NCBI GenBank assembly: GCA_049647585.1
Contig: JBARXY010000008.1
Location: 16,273 to 80,272, forward strand
Origin: JAGQSZ01 sp049647585
GTDB taxonomy: Bacteria > Actinomycetota > Acidimicrobiia > Acidimicrobiales > Microtrichaceae
Length of the DNA: 64,000 nucleotides
Direction: 5' to 3'
The position numbers and the translations under genes are program-made. The notes under the pieces are model-generated. The model did no database searches, was not told the origin of the DNA, and worked only from the letters and a program-made list of their open reading frames with translations. Shown here piece after piece: positions 51,875 through 60,184 of the stretch (position 1 is its first letter; the number at the start of each line of letters is the position of its first letter).

Positions 51875-52403
51875 AGCCCCGCCATTTGGCTATGTGTTCG
51901 GCGTTAGGGGAGATGTCGATCGGATCCAATGGCAGCGCCCCACCGATCAGATCGGGCAGGAACTCGGTCATCCTGTAGGGGATGGTGCGCGGTTGGGCAT
52001 CCATGATCTCATCGAGGTGCCACCACCGTTGATCTCCGAAAGCGAGTGCTTCAAGGGCTTCGAGTCCGCGGGGCCCCTCGGCCGTTCCGTCGCAGCGGAC
52101 CACGTGTACCCATTCGTCCTGTTCGAAGTGCCACCCGCCGAAGGTGAACTCAACCGCCTGGATCCAGATGCAGGGTCCGATCTCGGCTTCGGCGATTCCG
52201 GCTTCTTCCCAGAGTTCACGTCTGACAGCTTCAGCAGTGCTCTCGCCCGGGTCGACACCTCCACCAGGAATCTCCCACCAGTCGGCGCTGGTCGGTCCGG
52301 CGGGATCCTTGGCGTTGATCAACAGAATCCGGTCCTCGGGGTCCAGAACGACGGCTCGGGCGGCCCGTCGTCGGCGGGAGGTGGGGAACGCGAAACCCGG
52401 CAT
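51864..52403 (-). CDS. Nudix hydrolase (MutT-like)
   Basis: The 179-residue protein has a Nudix box GGGVDPGESTAEAVRREL WEEAGI at about 47-70. Preceding RAARAVVLDPEDRILLINAKD is a typical first strand. The EQDEWVHVVRCDG segment after the box resembles members acting on nucleotide sugars or NDPs. It ends 11 bp inside the 3' end of menC on the other strand, a convergent overlap. It is divergent from the LplA-like gene. Confidence 0.9.
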   Translation of the reverse strand: MPGFAFPTSRRRRAARAVVLDPEDRILLINAKDPAGPTSADWWEIPGGGVDPGESTAEAVRRELWEEAGIAEAEIGPCIWIQAVEFTFGGWHFEQDEWVHVVRCDGTAEGPRGLEALEALAFGDQRWWHLDEIMDAQPRTIPYRMTEFLPDLIGGALPLDPIDISPNAEHIAKWRGFTS

Positions 52404-52462
52404 CGAGGGCGACGATAGCCTTCGGTACCGGTGAAATGTGCCCGGTCGGCGATGGAGCTCGA

Positions 52463-53194
52463 ATGGCAGCGGGAAGCCCTGCGGGGAGTAAGGACGAAAC
52501 GGACCTGCACTGGAAAGTCGAACGGCTGACCGGATCGGCCCAGGAACTGCACGATGCCGAGCCCGACTTTTCCGGACGGCTCGTGCGGGTCAACGAGGTC
52601 GTCTCGCCCTCACTGGTGCTCGGCAGCACCCAGAGTCCTGAATTGATTGATCCCTCCCGGGCGAGGTCGGCCGGGGTCGAGGTCGCGAAACGTCGTTCGG
52701 GTGGCGGTGTGGTGAGTATGCGGCCCAATGCCCAGTGCTGGGTCGACGTTTTCATACCCTCTGACGACCCCCTCTGGGTCGACGACGTCACGCATTCATC
52801 GCTGTGGATCGGACGTTGCTGGACCCGCGTAGCGGCTGCATACGGCTGGTCGGACACGACGGTGCACACCGGCGGAATCTCCGATGCCGATCTGTCCAAG
52901 CTCGTCTGCTTTGCCGCGCTGGGTCCCGGTGAAGTGAGTCAAGGGTCCACGAAGCTCGTGGGCATCTCCCAGAGACGAACCCGTCAAGGTGCGAAGTTCC
53001 AGTGCATCGTTTATCTCCACTGGGATCCGACGATGATCCTCGACCTGGTGGATCTGGGCTCGGCGGCAGCGGAAGTCGAGCGTCGTCTGACCCACAACGT
53101 GGCCGCTCTTCGTCTTTTGCCGGCTGAATCCCTTGAAATCCGGGTGGATGACGGGTGGAGCATGGTGGAGTGCCTGCTCTCCCATCTGCCCTGA
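52463..53194 (+). CDS. Lipoate-protein ligase A-like (BPL/LplA/LipB fold) protein
   Basis: The 243-residue protein starts at ATG 52463, which has GGAG 5 nt upstream. The family fingerprint is VEVAKRRSGGGVVSMRPNAQ (about 67-86), where RRSGGG is the lipoyl/biotinyl-AMP loop. DVFIPSDDPLW and CFAALGPGEVSQGSTKLVGISQRRT, with the ligase Lys in the GSTKLVG position, follow. It lacks the C-terminal accessory domain of full LplA. It may attach or transfer lipoate or octanoate, though no acceptor protein gene is nearby. Confidence 0.82.
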   Translation: MAAGSPAGSKDETDLHWKVERLTGSAQELHDAEPDFSGRLVRVNEVVSPSLVLGSTQSPELIDPSRARSAGVEVAKRRSGGGVVSMRPNAQCWVDVFIPSDDPLWVDDVTHSSLWIGRCWTRVAAAYGWSDTTVHTGGISDADLSKLVCFAALGPGEVSQGSTKLVGISQRRTRQGAKFQCIVYLHWDPTMILDLVDLGSAAAEVERRLTHNVAALRLLPAESLEIRVDDGWSMVECLLSHLP

Positions 53195-53332
53195 ATCGTT
53201 GACTCCGGGAGGATGAGAGAGCCCCAAATGTTCCTCTTCGCTCCCCAGGAGCCTGTAAAATCGCGCTGTCAGCGGTGAAGATCGCGCGATTGGCGCGAAT
53301 TTTCCTTCTCAGACGCGCGAAACTCCTCGCTT

Positions 53333-53384
53333 GGTGGAGTGAAGTGGGTTAGATTGTCCCGCAGCGGAGTTGGAGTGGAGTGTG
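53333..53384 (+). promoter_or_regulatory. Candidate MraZ operator repeats upstream of mraZ
   Basis: Two related 16-mers, GGTGGAGTGAAGTGGG at 53333-53348 and GTTGGAGTGGAGTGTG at 53369-53384, lie 36 bp apart. Each has AGTG-type units at a 5-bp period, as in the short tandem TGGG-like boxes bound by MraZ in other bacteria. A possible -10 element TAGATT lies at 53350-53355 between the two. Autoregulation of the dcw cluster is the natural reading. Confidence 0.55.
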
Positions 53385-53432
53385 TGATCGCCTGCTTCCC
53401 TTCCGCATTTCGTTTACCTAGCGAGCGGTGGC

Positions 53433-53882
53433 ATGGGCTTCTACGGAGATTTCGATCACAAGATTGATCCCAAGGGAAGAATGAACCTGCCTGCGCAGTA
53501 CAAGGCCGATTTCAGTAACGGTGGGTTCATCAGCATTCGGCCGCCCCGCACGGTGATTTACACGCCGCAGGGCTGGGCGGACTACGAGGCCGACCTTCGC
53601 AACTACGACGTCTTGGACGCCGACGAGTTCGACTTGATCCTGGGCCTGACAACAGAGTTCATGCCGGATGCCCAGAACCGGATAGTTCTCAGCGCCAAGA
53701 TCCGTGAACGCAGCGGTCTCGGTGAGCTGGTGACCCTCGTAGGGAATGGCTCCAGTCTGTCGATCTGGGATCGGGACGAGTGGGCTGCGCATCAGGAACG
53801 CCTGCTCGGCAAGTCTGACGGCGGGATGTCCTTGAGCGACAAGCTCCGCAGCATGCCGCGCTCCTCAGGGGGGTCCAGGTGA
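53433..53882 (+). CDS. mraZ: Transcriptional regulator MraZ
   Basis: The 149-residue regulator has two AbrB-like (SpoVT/MraZ) half-domains: FYGDFDHKIDPKGRMNLPAQ at 3-22 and FMPDAQNRIVLSAKIRER at about 76-93, each with the DxxGR/N-type signature. MraZ forms a ring and represses its own cluster. It leads the division/cell-wall cluster. The start ATG 53433 follows a roughly 240-bp leader with repeats. A Ser/Gly-rich C-terminal tail is normal for actinobacteria. Confidence 0.96.
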   Translation: MGFYGDFDHKIDPKGRMNLPAQYKADFSNGGFISIRPPRTVIYTPQGWADYEADLRNYDVLDADEFDLILGLTTEFMPDAQNRIVLSAKIRERSGLGELVTLVGNGSSLSIWDRDEWAAHQERLLGKSDGGMSLSDKLRSMPRSSGGSR

Positions 53883-54127
53883 CTCCACTCCACTCCACAC
53901 CACCGGCCACAACGGTGGGCAGCCTCCCGGTCGACGCGAGGGTCGACCCAGAGTTCCGTCCGTGTCGGTTCGGACCGTCCGGGGAGACATCCCGGCGGTT
54001 GTCGCGCGGCCGGGAGGCTGTCCTCCCTTGTGTCCGGTCTAGCTGTTCATTTTCAGCCGAGTCCCCGTACGGGTTCCACCGTTCAGGTGAACCCGGAGAC
54101 CACATGGGGGGCCCAAATGACCGGTGA
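53879..54127 (+). CDS. Possible small ORF between mraZ and rsmH
   Basis: A GTG at 53879 overlaps the mraZ stop (GTGA) and opens an 82-codon frame that ends 11 bp inside rsmH, exactly bridging the 234-bp gap. The predicted protein is Pro/Ser/Arg-rich and matches nothing I know. It might be a leader peptide coupling mraZ to rsmH or a chance open frame in GC-rich DNA. Confidence 0.25.
   Translation: MTPLHSTPPATTVGSLPVDARVDPEFRPCRFGPSGETSRRLSRGREAVLPCVRSSCSFSAESPYGFHRSGEPGDHMGGPNDR
53881..53901 (-). promoter_or_regulatory. Third candidate MraZ repeat, inverted, just after mraZ
   Basis: On the minus strand the sequence reads GGTGTGGAGTGGAGTGGAGTC, the same GGAGTG motif at 5-bp period as the two upstream repeats, but in opposite orientation. 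It begins at the mraZ stop codon and could allow MraZ to act on downstream transcription or form a loop with the upstream sites. Confidence 0.45.
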
Positions 54128-55097
54128 TGTCACACATGGAGCCGGTTCAGCTGAGTCCCCGGACTTCCACCACGTCCCGGTACTTCTCGACCGGGTCGTC
54201 GAACTGTTCGCTGATCTTCCGGCCGGGCTGTACGTGGACGCAACGCTTGGAGGTGCCGGCCACGCCAAGGCGGTACTTGAGGCGAATCCGAGGCTGCGTC
54301 TACTCGGCCTGGATCGTGACGAGACGGCATTGAATGCCTCTTCCCGACGGCTCGCCGGGATGAGCGACCGGACCGAGTTGGTCCACACCGGTTTCGACCG
54401 GATCGAAGAACTTGTAAGCGAAAGAACTACCGAGGGAGCGATTGCCGTGTTGATGGATCTTGGAGTGTCGTCCCCTCAGTTGGACGAAATGGAGCGGGGG
54501 TTCTCGTACCGAGGAGCTGCGCAGCTTGATATGCGAATGGATCGACGCCAGACGCGCAGTGCGATGGACGTCGTCAACGACTACTCATTCCCGGAGCTGG
54601 CGAGGGTTCTACGTGAATTCGGTGAGGAGCGGTTTGCATCGAAGATTGCACGAGCGATCATCGATGCCCGCCCGGTGGTCGATACCGAAGAGCTGGCTGA
54701 CATCATCCGTACCGCAATCCCTGCAGCTGCCCGCAGAACTGGCGGCCATCCGGCGAAGAAATCGTTCCAGGCAATCCGAATTGAAGTGAACCGGGAACTC
54801 GAACAGCTGACCACGGCGCTCGACGGGGCCCTTGCATCGCTTGCTCCGGGCGGTCGACTCGCGGTCATGTCATATCACTCCCTCGAGGATCGGATCGTGA
54901 AGTCCACCCTGCGCGAGGCCGAGACCGGCGGATGCGTCTGTCCACCCGGTCTGCCCTGTGCATGTGGGGCGGTGCCGACGGTCCGTCTACTCAAGCGTGG
55001 AGCTTGGAAGGCGAGTGCCGAGGAGATCGCAGTCAACCGGCGTGCCGAGAGTGTGCGCCTGCGAGCGGCCGAACGACTTGCAGAGCAGGCATCGTGA
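54117..55097 (+). CDS. rsmH: 16S rRNA m4C1402 methyltransferase
   Basis: The 326-residue SAM-dependent methyltransferase starts at ATG 54117, preceded by a GGGGGG run. Signature sequences are HHVPVLLDRVVELF, VDATLGGAGHAKAVLE (SAM motif I), LMDLGVSSPQLDEMERGFSY and AVMSYHSLEDRIVK. It methylates N4 of C1402 in 16S rRNA and is the usual second gene of the dcw cluster. A frame from GTG 54030 adds 29 unconserved residues and is not favoured. Its stop overlaps ftsL (GTGA). Confidence 0.95.
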   Translation: MTGDVTHGAGSAESPDFHHVPVLLDRVVELFADLPAGLYVDATLGGAGHAKAVLEANPRLRLLGLDRDETALNASSRRLAGMSDRTELVHTGFDRIEELVSERTTEGAIAVLMDLGVSSPQLDEMERGFSYRGAAQLDMRMDRRQTRSAMDVVNDYSFPELARVLREFGEERFASKIARAIIDARPVVDTEELADIIRTAIPAAARRTGGHPAKKSFQAIRIEVNRELEQLTTALDGALASLAPGGRLAVMSYHSLEDRIVKSTLREAETGGCVCPPGLPCACGAVPTVRLLKRGAWKASAEEIAVNRRAESVRLRAAERLAEQAS

Positions 55098-55693
55098 CGG
55101 CTGTAAGAACCGCGGTTGCTCCGGCACGGACCTCCACCAGATCCGCTCGTCGACCGCAAGCACCGAAGTCGGCTCAGGCCCGTAGGAATAGCGCGGGTCC
55201 GAATTCCCGTCGCGCTGCCACCGGTACAGGTAAGGCATCCGCGTCTCGCACGGCCAGCGCCCGGACGACGACCACCGAAAGGGCCAGGACGAACGCAAGG
55301 ACGCAGTCGAAAGTCAGGCTTTCGGTCCATTCGAAAAAATTCGTGTCCCTACGGGCACTTGTGTGGCTCTTGGCAGTGGCCGCCTTCTCTGTCCTGTTGC
55401 TTTCGGTGATGATCCAGAGTCTCCGAATCGAAGGACAGAGTCACCTGGACGCGACATCGAACAAGATTGGCATCGAGAACGCCCGCAGCCTTGATCTGCG
55501 CGCCGCCGTTGCCGAGCGGGAGTCACCGGAAAGGATCATGTCTGAGGCCCGGAACCTCGGGATGATCGACCCGGGACCTGTCGCGCCGTTGTCGTCGGGA
55601 ACGCCGACGGCTGGGGTGCTCGAGTCCAAGAATGGTTCGCAGCTTGAGGGTTCCATCGCACAGAGTGTCGAGGCGGAGGGCGTGAGGCCGTGA
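55094..55693 (+). CDS. ftsL: FtsL-like septum protein
   Basis: The 199-residue bitopic protein from GTG 55094 has an Ala/Arg/Thr-rich basic cytoplasmic N-terminus (1-85) and one TM (about 88-110, LRALVWLLAVAAFSVLLLSV). A periplasmic helix follows (QSLRIEGQSHLDATSNKIGI) suited to coiled-coil pairing with FtsB/DivIC. Position between rsmH and ftsI is diagnostic; the sequence itself is poorly conserved, as usual for FtsL. Overlaps both neighbours by 4 bp. Confidence 0.85.
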   Translation: MTAVRTAVAPARTSTRSARRPQAPKSAQARRNSAGPNSRRAATGTGKASASRTASARTTTTERARTNARTQSKVRLSVHSKKFVSLRALVWLLAVAAFSVLLLSVMIQSLRIEGQSHLDATSNKIGIENARSLDLRAAVAERESPERIMSEARNLGMIDPGPVAPLSSGTPTAGVLESKNGSQLEGSIAQSVEAEGVRP

Positions 55694-57696
55694 GCCAGGG
55701 GGGATCGTTCCCGAACCGCGAGACGCACACAATCAGACGTCGACTTCTGGGCATCGGTCTCGTTGTGGTCGCCATTACGTCCGTCTTCACCTGGAAGATG
55801 TTCGGGGTCCAGTACCGCGATGGTTCCGACCTCGCCCAGCGTGGTCGTACCCAGCGGTCCAAGACGTTCGTCACCCCAGGCCAGCGCGGCGCGATCATCG
55901 ACCGCAACGGGGTCGAAATGGCGATTTCCGTTCCCCGACGCAGGGTCGTGGCCAACATGGTGGTCCTGTCGGCGGAAGGCGTCGAAGACCGGGCTGACCT
56001 TCAGCAGTTCGCAGCCCTGCTCGCGCCGCTGATCCATGTCGATGAAGCAGGACTTTCCGACAAACTGGTGAATGCCCGCGCCGGTGACCCTTGGGTCAAC
56101 CTGGCCGAGACGGTTGACATCAAAACTGCCGAGAAGGCGATTCGCAAGGTTGAGGCCACGGGCATCGAAGGTGCCTTGACCCTCGAGGACTCGAGCGAAC
56201 GACTTCACCCTGCCGGTGAGTCCGCTTTGCGCGTCATCGGAACGCTGGGTGTCGATGGGCCAGGCAAGAACGCGGGCGTCGAGAAGGCGTTCGACGGTCT
56301 GCTGAAAGGTACCGACGGCAAGCGCATGGTCGAAGTTTCGACCGACGGCGGGACAATTCTGGGTGGCGTCCGGGTGTTGAAGCAGGCCAAGCCCGGGTCC
56401 ACTGTGCAACTCACGCTGGACCGTACGATGCAGCACGAGGTGGAACGGATTCTGGCGGAAGGCACGAGCAACGCGACGGCAACTCGCGGCATCGCCGTAG
56501 TGGGTAGGCCTGCTACCGGCGAGATTCTGGCCGTCGCCTCAGTCGAAAGGAACGCCGAGACAGGCAAGGTGGAACTGTCGAAGGGGCCGCTCGCATTCTC
56601 CAACGCCTATCAGGCCGGATCGGTCTTCAAACTCGTGACCGTGGCCGCGGCGGTCGAAGCTGGTCAGGTCACAGCCGACACGCTGCTCGATGTTCCTGAC
56701 CACATCCAGGTCGATGACCAGACCTTCCAGGACAACGAACCGCACCCGACCGAGAAGATGAGCGTCACTCATGTGGTCGCCGAGTCATCGAACGTCGGAA
56801 CCATCATGATCGCAAAGGGCGTCGGAAAGCAGGGGCTCTACGACGCGCTGAAGAATTTCGGCTTCGGTGCCCGGACCGGCACCGCCCATCCTGCGGAGGC
56901 GTCGGGAATCCTTCCAGCCGTCGACAAGTGGACACGTCCCGACCTGGCCGCATCGGCGATCGGCACGCACCAAGCGGCAACTGCCCTTCAGCTGTGGGGT
57001 GCATACAACGTGATCGCCAACGGCGGAATGTACGTTCAGCCGAGAATTGTCGAGTCGGTCATCGATGCGAACGGCAACCGGAACTCTCCGAGTGTCCTGG
57101 AGCCCAGACGAGTCGTCTCACAGAAGACGGCCACATCGGTGACGGGGATGCTCAAGGCCGTTGTCGCCGAGGGAACCGGAAAGCAATGGTCCCTTCCGGG
57201 CTACTCGGTCGCTGCCAAGACCGGAACCTCGAGAATGGCGGCGCCGAACGGCACCGACCGGAGCGACGGCTATCGCTGGGCCGACGGCCGGTACCACCAC
57301 ATGGCCGCATTCACAGGTTTCCTGCCCGCCGAACGTCCGCAGGTGTCGATCACGGTGCTGCTCGAGGACGTCAAGGCTGGACTGTACGGGAGCAGCGCGG
57401 CCGGCCCGATCTTTTCGAATCTGGCGAGACTCTCGATCCGTGAACTCGGAATCGCTCCTTCGGCGACCTCCGGTGCCGACGAAGACCTGGCGCTTCTTCC
57501 GGGAACAACGCGTAGCGAGGATGGGCGCATCAGGACAACCCCCGCGGCAGCAGCTTCGGACTCGGCGATCGACAACGATCAGTCGACGTCGGGCAGCTCC
57601 GACACAAAGAGTTCCGATACCAAGAGCTCCGATACCAAGAGCTCCGGCTCCACGAACTCCAGCTCCAGCAGCAGTGGCAGGTCGGACGGAACGTGA
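55690..57696 (+). CDS. ftsI: Division-specific transpeptidase PBP3
   Basis: The 668-residue class B penicillin-binding protein has a short cytoplasmic tail, TM at about 19-38, a pedestal domain, and a transpeptidase domain with SVFK (Ser311, Lys314), SSN (366-368) and KTGT (510-513). It crosslinks septal peptidoglycan with FtsW. The C-terminal 90 residues are a Ser/Thr/Asp-rich tail including three in-frame 15-bp repeats (57595-57639, SSDTK units). This tail lies beyond the catalytic domain and is atypical. GTG 55690 overlaps ftsL. Confidence 0.94.
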   Translation: MSQGGSFPNRETHTIRRRLLGIGLVVVAITSVFTWKMFGVQYRDGSDLAQRGRTQRSKTFVTPGQRGAIIDRNGVEMAISVPRRRVVANMVVLSAEGVEDRADLQQFAALLAPLIHVDEAGLSDKLVNARAGDPWVNLAETVDIKTAEKAIRKVEATGIEGALTLEDSSERLHPAGESALRVIGTLGVDGPGKNAGVEKAFDGLLKGTDGKRMVEVSTDGGTILGGVRVLKQAKPGSTVQLTLDRTMQHEVERILAEGTSNATATRGIAVVGRPATGEILAVASVERNAETGKVELSKGPLAFSNAYQAGSVFKLVTVAAAVEAGQVTADTLLDVPDHIQVDDQTFQDNEPHPTEKMSVTHVVAESSNVGTIMIAKGVGKQGLYDALKNFGFGARTGTAHPAEASGILPAVDKWTRPDLAASAIGTHQAATALQLWGAYNVIANGGMYVQPRIVESVIDANGNRNSPSVLEPRRVVSQKTATSVTGMLKAVVAEGTGKQWSLPGYSVAAKTGTSRMAAPNGTDRSDGYRWADGRYHHMAAFTGFLPAERPQVSITVLLEDVKAGLYGSSAAGPIFSNLARLSIRELGIAPSATSGADEDLALLPGTTRSEDGRIRTTPAAAASDSAIDNDQSTSGSSDTKSSDTKSSDTKSSGSTNSSSSSSGRSDGT

Positions 57697-59156
57697 TGAG
57701 GTTCTCCGAACTTCGCGCCCGGATGTCTCCAACAGAGTCGACTGGCGACGCCGGCTCGTCACTGGAGATTGCCGATCCCGAAGTTCTCGACGTAACCCAC
57801 AATTCGGCTGATGTCGCACCCGGGTCACTGTTCTGTTGTCTTACCGGGGCCACAAGGGATGGCCATGACTTTGCAGCCGCAGCAGTCGACGCTGGCGCTG
57901 TTGCACTGCTGTGCGAGAGGCCTCTGGGCCTCGGAGTTCCAGAAATCATCGCCAGTGACGCGCGGATCGCAATGGCCGAAGCAGCCGCCATCTTCTGGGG
58001 TCGACCTTCGGAGAAGCTCAAACTGGTCGGCGTCACCGGAACCAATGGCAAGACGACCGTCGTCACCCTGATTACCGGGATTCTGACCAGGACCGGTCAC
58101 TCAGCCCGGTCGATCGGGACCCTCACCGGCGAGCGGACAACTCCTGAGTCGACTGATCTCCAGCGTGAACTCGCCAAAATGGTCGCCGACGGAGTGACCC
58201 ACGTGGCGGTCGAGGTGTCTTCGCACGCACTGGTCCAACACCGCGTGGACCAAGTGCGATTCGATATTGCGGTGTTCACCAACCTCGGTACCGACCATCT
58301 GGACTTCCATCGCACGCCCGAGGCCTATTTCGCCGCCAAGGCCAGACTGTTCGAACCCACCCAGAGCGATGTCGGAATCGTGTTCGTCGACGATGTCCAC
58401 GGACGACTTCTCTATGACGCGAGCGGCGCGACGTTCAGCGCTGTATCGGTCGACGATGCCAAGGAACTGGTCAGCGACGGGACCGGCTCGCACTTCATCT
58501 GGCGCGACAAAAGGGTCGATCTGCCTCTGGTTGGTCGCTACAACGTCATCGACGCTCTGCTGGCGGCCGAGGCGTGTGTCGAACTCGGCGTCGCCCCGGC
58601 CGAGGTGGCCGAAGCTCTCAAGTACGCAGATGTGGTGCCGGGAAGGTTCGAGACCTTCAGGTCCAACCCGGGCTCCGGCGGGTTCGTCTCGGTAGTGGTC
58701 GATTATGCACACACCCCGGACGCCCTCGAGAGCGCCCTCGAAGCTGCTCGCGAGATAACCCCTTCCGGAGCGCGGTTGACCGTGGTGTTCGGCTGCGGTG
58801 GCGACCGTGACCGTTCCAAGCGGCCGATGATGGGCGAGGTGGCGGCGAGGCTCACAGATCGAGTGATCCTTACAAATGACAATCCTCGGTCCGATGACCC
58901 CGCCGGAATCATCGATGAAATACGCGACGGATTCGACGCCGGACGATCCGAGAATCCCGACCACGTGGTCGAAACCGATGTGATCGCGGATCGACGCGAG
59001 GCCATCTCCCGTGCGATATCGGAAGCGGGTGAGCAGGGTGTCGTACTAGTGGCTGGCAAGGGTCATGAGCGTGGCCAAATCTTCTCCGACAGGGTCGAGC
59101 CATTCGATGACCGTGAAGTGGTGCGGGAGATTCTTGGACTGCGGGACACGAAGTGA
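57693..59156 (+). CDS. murE: UDP-MurNAc-tripeptide synthetase (meso-DAP adding)
   Basis: The 487-residue Mur ligase has P-loop VTGTNGKTT (114-122), a carbamylated-Lys candidate Lys216 (FAAKARLF) and VVVDYAHTPDALE. The amino-acid pocket DNPR (396-399) specifies meso-diaminopimelate. It adds the third stem residue of the peptidoglycan precursor. GTG 57693 overlaps the ftsI stop, and ATG 57696 follows. The next gene is mraY, not murF as expected. Confidence 0.95.
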   Translation: MMRFSELRARMSPTESTGDAGSSLEIADPEVLDVTHNSADVAPGSLFCCLTGATRDGHDFAAAAVDAGAVALLCERPLGLGVPEIIASDARIAMAEAAAIFWGRPSEKLKLVGVTGTNGKTTVVTLITGILTRTGHSARSIGTLTGERTTPESTDLQRELAKMVADGVTHVAVEVSSHALVQHRVDQVRFDIAVFTNLGTDHLDFHRTPEAYFAAKARLFEPTQSDVGIVFVDDVHGRLLYDASGATFSAVSVDDAKELVSDGTGSHFIWRDKRVDLPLVGRYNVIDALLAAEACVELGVAPAEVAEALKYADVVPGRFETFRSNPGSGGFVSVVVDYAHTPDALESALEAAREITPSGARLTVVFGCGGDRDRSKRPMMGEVAARLTDRVILTNDNPRSDDPAGIIDEIRDGFDAGRSENPDHVVETDVIADRREAISRAISEAGEQGVVLVAGKGHERGQIFSDRVEPFDDREVVREILGLRDTK

Positions 59157-60184
59157 TCGCGCTTCTTCTTGCCGCCGGTATATCGACGATCGTCTCAGTG
59201 TTGGGGACGAAGGTCCTGATTCTCTGGCTCACCAGACGGGACATCGGACAGCCGATTCACGAGGACGTTCCCCAGGGTCACATGCTCAAGGCCGGAACCC
59301 CGACAATGGGCGGCATTGCCATAGTGGTGGGTGCACTCGTCGGCTACACGGTCTCGAACTTCTGGGAGGGTGTGTTCAGCTGGACCGGCTTGGCGACGAT
59401 GTTGTCCATCGCCGCCGCCGGATTCGTCGGGTTCCTCGATGACTGGCTGAAGGTCTCCAGATCAAAGAATCTGGGTCTCAACAAGCGGGCCAAGACCTTG
59501 GGTCTTCTTCTGGTTGCGGTGGGTTTCGTGACGCTGATGCTTTGGCGCACACATGTTCACACCACAATCAGTTTTGCCCAGTGGAACGACCTCGGCTGGG
59601 ACATCGGGAAGGTGGGATGGGTGATCTTCGCGATCCTTCTGATCTCGGCCACCACGAACGCAGTCAACCTGACCGACGGACTTGATGGCCTGGCAGCGGG
59701 GTCGGCCGGAATCGTTTTCGCCGGCTATGTGATCATCGGCTACTGGATCTTCCGGTACTCGGGCCTGTACGGAATCAACATCGGGCTCGATCTGTCAGTC
59801 GTTGCGGCAGCAATGATGGGAGCCTGCGCCGGATTCCTCTGGTGGAACGCCGCCCCGGCCCAGATCTTCATGGGTGACACCGGATCCCTGGCGATAGGGA
59901 TGGCGCTCGCGGCGCTCGCCCTCAGTTCATCCACCGCACTGCTGCTACCCATCCTGGGACTGCTCTTCGTCCTGGAAACTGCCTCGGTCATCATCCAGGT
60001 CATCAGCTTCCGGTCGACCGGACGCCGCGTGTTCCGGATGGCACCAATCCACCACCACTTCGAACTTTCAGGTTGGCCCGAAACAACAGTGATCATCCGT
60101 CTCTGGATGCTGACGGCCGCCTGCACGGCATTCGGACTCGGGCTGTTCTACCGCGAGTTCATCCACCTTGAAGGACTTCGATGA
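59153..60184 (+). CDS. mraY: Phospho-MurNAc-pentapeptide translocase
   Basis: The 343-residue ten-TM enzyme makes lipid I from UDP-MurNAc-pentapeptide and undecaprenyl phosphate. Hallmarks are GTPTMGGIAIV (about 48-58), FLDDWLKV (about 93-100), NAVNLTDGLDGLAAG (about 167-181), FMGDTGSLAIGMALA and the MAPIHHHFELSGWPE motif near 297-311. GTG 59153 overlaps murE. Directly followed by ftsW without murD. Length normal. Confidence 0.96.
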   Translation: MIALLLAAGISTIVSVLGTKVLILWLTRRDIGQPIHEDVPQGHMLKAGTPTMGGIAIVVGALVGYTVSNFWEGVFSWTGLATMLSIAAAGFVGFLDDWLKVSRSKNLGLNKRAKTLGLLLVAVGFVTLMLWRTHVHTTISFAQWNDLGWDIGKVGWVIFAILLISATTNAVNLTDGLDGLAAGSAGIVFAGYVIIGYWIFRYSGLYGINIGLDLSVVAAAMMGACAGFLWWNAAPAQIFMGDTGSLAIGMALAALALSSSTALLLPILGLLFVLETASVIIQVISFRSTGRRVFRMAPIHHHFELSGWPETTVIIRLWMLTAACTAFGLGLFYREFIHLEGLR

